A stretch of 64,000 nt of DNA from Naegleria lovaniensis (taxonomy: Eukaryota > Heterolobosea > Eutetramitea > Acrasida > Naegleriidae): positions 620,001 through 684,000 of the forward strand of contig NW_025407831.1 of NCBI RefSeq assembly GCF_003324165.1, read 5' to 3'. The position numbers and the translations under genes were made by a program. The notes under the pieces are model-generated. The model saw only the letters and a program-made list of their open reading frames with translations. It did not search any database and was not told the origin of the DNA. Positions 62,271 to 64,000 of the stretch are shown here, piece after piece (position 1 is the first letter of the stretch; every line of letters begins with the position of its first letter).

Positions 62271-63230
62271 TTACTCCTTTTGTGGAGGATTGTTGAGCTT
62301 TTCCTTTGTCTTTTCCTTTTGTGCAATCATCTTACTAATCTTGTCACTGCCAATTCTATGCAACTTCTTCCTTCTCCACAATACTTTGAATTCATTGCCA
62401 AACCAATCACTGCAGCCTCCTCTGTAGTTAATGGTATTTTCAAAACCCATATCCTGTAACATGAGACATGCAGCCTCGCTCTCAGCAGGAGTGTCGCTAT
62501 AGCAAATAATGTTGGTATAAGCTTCTGGCAATGGGGCGTTATATCTCTTGTTGAATACTTCAGCCTTCAATGCAAAACAACCTTCCTTGATTTCTGTGAA
62601 TGGAATATTCACAGCTCCTGGAATCATATAATCCAAAGCACGGAATGCAGAACGAACATCCACAACCAAATAATGATAGACATCTCTTGGTTTTTTCATA
62701 ATTTCTTCCAATTCTGGTTTAGTAATGACTGGAGAAATTCTATCAGCAAAGTAAGGAACCATGTCAAACACGCAAGGAATATCAGCAATTTTCTTTCCTT
62801 GCACTGAATTTCTAAAGTATGGTGGTTCTCTCTCCTCTTCCCACATCAAGTCATATTCTCTTCTGTAGGTACGTTTGTTGGATTCGAGTTGTGCCAAACG
62901 TTGAGCCTCCTCAACATCAAAATCAATAGCAACATCCTCGGTAGTTCCCGTATATTGTTTTAATTTGCTCATAATACGTTCTGAAATTTCATCTTCATTA
63001 TAATTCTTGTTTGTTATGGTTGTTGAGGACATCATCTCTTCCTCTTCTTCATCATTACCTCTTCTATTTTCACGGCTTGCTACATTGCTGTGGAAATTAG
63101 CTCCCGTATGAATATAACAATTCAACAAAATGGCTGCTGCGTGTGATGAAGATAAATGATTTGATGCCGTATGATGATGAGCGGCCCGCTTGGCGCTCGT
63201 GATGGCAAGCCTTCTGAATTGTTGCATCAT
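62271..63230 (-). CDS. Rhodanese-domain protein, probable mitochondrial
   Basis: 319 aa from the ATG at 63230; the open frame extends upstream without an ATG. The presequence MMQQFRRLAITSAKRAAHHH is basic and typical of mitochondrial import. After an acidic linker comes the rhodanese fold: ISPVITKPELEEIM, HYLVVDVRSAFRALDYMIPG, AVNIPFTEIKEG, then the active-site strand NIICYSDTPAESEAACLML and YRGGCSDWFGNEFKVLW. The Cys in IICYSD sits where the catalytic Cys is expected, but the loop (CYSDTPAES) lacks the Arg of classic CxxGxR rhodaneses, so sulfurtransferase activity is uncertain and a binding role is possible. Head-to-head with the partial gene at 63500 (269 bp). Confidence 0.88.
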   Translation of the reverse strand: MMQQFRRLAITSAKRAAHHHTASNHLSSSHAAAILLNCYIHTGANFHSNVASRENRRGNDEEEEEMMSSTTITNKNYNEDEISERIMSKLKQYTGTTEDVAIDFDVEEAQRLAQLESNKRTYRREYDLMWEEEREPPYFRNSVQGKKIADIPCVFDMVPYFADRISPVITKPELEEIMKKPRDVYHYLVVDVRSAFRALDYMIPGAVNIPFTEIKEGCFALKAEVFNKRYNAPLPEAYTNIICYSDTPAESEAACLMLQDMGFENTINYRGGCSDWFGNEFKVLWRRKKLHRIGSDKISKMIAQKEKTKEKLNNPPQKE

Positions 63231-63499
63231 TTTTGAAATATTTTTTAAAAAAAAATTAGTTTTGTTGTTGTTTGAGGCTTTTGGAATTGAATTTATTGTA
63301 CGGGGAGATTTGTTGTTGTATGTTTGTAAGGAAGCGTTCAAGAGTAGTTGAATAGGATATCGGATTGATAAGATGATATATGATCGTATTGAACCTATAT
63401 ATTTTTAAAAGAATTGAAGTTGAAACAAAATTAACAATTTTTCATCTACTAAAAACGTTATTGACCTAACCCTTTTCGAATTGTTGAAAACAGTCCATT

Positions 63500-64000
63500 A
63501 TGCCAATTCCAGAACAATCTATTTCTCCCGAGCTGAATATTCATCATCACAAAAACAAATCCCGAGAAGTGAGTCATCATTACGAAGATACTCGTCCTCA
63601 TTCCACTACTACTGAATCAGAAATCTCGGCACGACCACATCATTCCATCAAGGAAATGATTAATCCCACATTGAGGGAGGCCCTAGAAGCGTTAACTTTG
63701 AATTTACAAACATTTATGAAATATCTGGATTATCATGAGAAGAAGAATGGCCAGAATGCAATTTTTGGAATCTCAACTCCTCTCAATACTGCCTCAACGA
63801 ATAATAGTGTCTCAATTTCAATGGGAACCATTGAGAAAACGAATGCAGTGCCATCCTCAGCGAATTATGAGTATCTTCAAATAGATCCTCAATGCATTGG
63901 AGATGATGAGATTATTCTCACTGAAAAAGAATACATGCAATTAGAGGAAATTTATTTAAATCCAATTAAATACCTCTCGGATACTTTGAAAATATTGAAT
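63500..64000 (+). CDS. Hypothetical protein, 3' end outside window, Dpy-30-like segments
   Basis: An ATG at 63500 opens 167 codons to the right edge without a stop. The N-terminus (MPIPEQSISPELNIHHHKN) is polar and His-rich. KEMINPTLREALEALTLNL and, after a spacer, EEIYLNPIKYLSDTLKIL resemble the two helices of a Dpy-30 dimerisation motif (family pattern: V-x-P-x-L-L-x-A-L, then NPIEYLA-x-YLL), but with a long insertion of about 90 residues between. Such motifs dock on AKAP-like helices in histone methyltransferase or flagellar radial-spoke complexes. The match is partial and the gene incomplete, so this is tentative. Confidence 0.55.
   Translation, partial: MPIPEQSISPELNIHHHKNKSREVSHHYEDTRPHSTTTESEISARPHHSIKEMINPTLREALEALTLNLQTFMKYLDYHEKKNGQNAIFGISTPLNTASTNNSVSISMGTIEKTNAVPSSANYEYLQIDPQCIGDDEIILTEKEYMQLEEIYLNPIKYLSDTLKILN

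Noticed and set aside
1-64000. CRISPR arrays, bacterial operons, riboswitches, replication origins
   Set aside because: No direct repeats with unique spacers of CRISPR type; introns, eL27, tRNA without CCA and gene content show a eukaryotic nuclear locus. The microexon array has regular spacing but its common element is a splice signal, not a repeat-spacer unit.

Overview
The window looks like nuclear DNA of a free-living amoeboflagellate, most consistent with Naegleria (Heterolobosea). The reasons are AT-rich intergenic DNA, compact genes on both strands, few and short GT-AG spliceosomal introns, and families that are expanded there: F-box-like/RNI-type LRR proteins, DUF4116 repeats, NHL propellers, Sel1 repeats and TKL receptor kinases. 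The genus is an inference. No plastid, bacterial or viral backbone is seen.

Layout. 1-4 kb: condensin subunit 1 (NCAPD2), running off the left edge. 4.3-6.15 kb: a small ankyrin-repeat gene broken into four ordinary exons and about 22 microexons, most of exactly one codon, separated by 41-59 nt introns. This is the most unusual object in the window. 6.4-19.4 kb: ordinary gene space with a frameshifted LRR relic, a 7-TM membrane protein, a membrane-anchored CTD-type phosphatase, BolA2-like, Beclin-1/ATG6, a Kelch protein, an LRR protein, a split-barrel-like protein and ribosomal protein eL27. 19.6-34 kb: a YbaB-like protein, PIG-M, a decayed receptor-like gene, a DUF4116 protein, a secreted NHL propeller, a TPR-like mitochondrial candidate, GatC and a small SHP-box protein.

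34-50.6 kb is an accessory, repeat-rich stretch. It holds two recently duplicated LRR genes (11 versus 19 repeats of 81 bp) with shuffled flanks. It also holds an HSPA12/Hsp70-like gene split by a 1971-bp Tc1/mariner-type element that has a clean TA duplication and a cargo ORF, a 1.6-kb inverted duplication, a dead non-LTR retrotransposon, a MITE-like element and several frameshifted gene relics.

50.7-64 kb returns to ordinary genes: a TKL receptor kinase with a beta-helix-like ectodomain, a Sel1 protein, a divergent mitochondrial carrier, an AT-hook protein, tRNA-Gly(GCC), a predicted myristoylated LRR protein, a mitochondrial rhodanese and a partial gene at the right edge.

The genes do not form operons. 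Several mitochondrial functions (GatC, carrier, rhodanese, possibly the YbaB-like protein) and membrane/ER functions (PIG-M, CTDNEP1-like phosphatase, Beclin) sit near each other without an evident shared pathway. Exon joins were deduced by eye from GT-AG signals, reading frame and family conservation; no transcript data were available.
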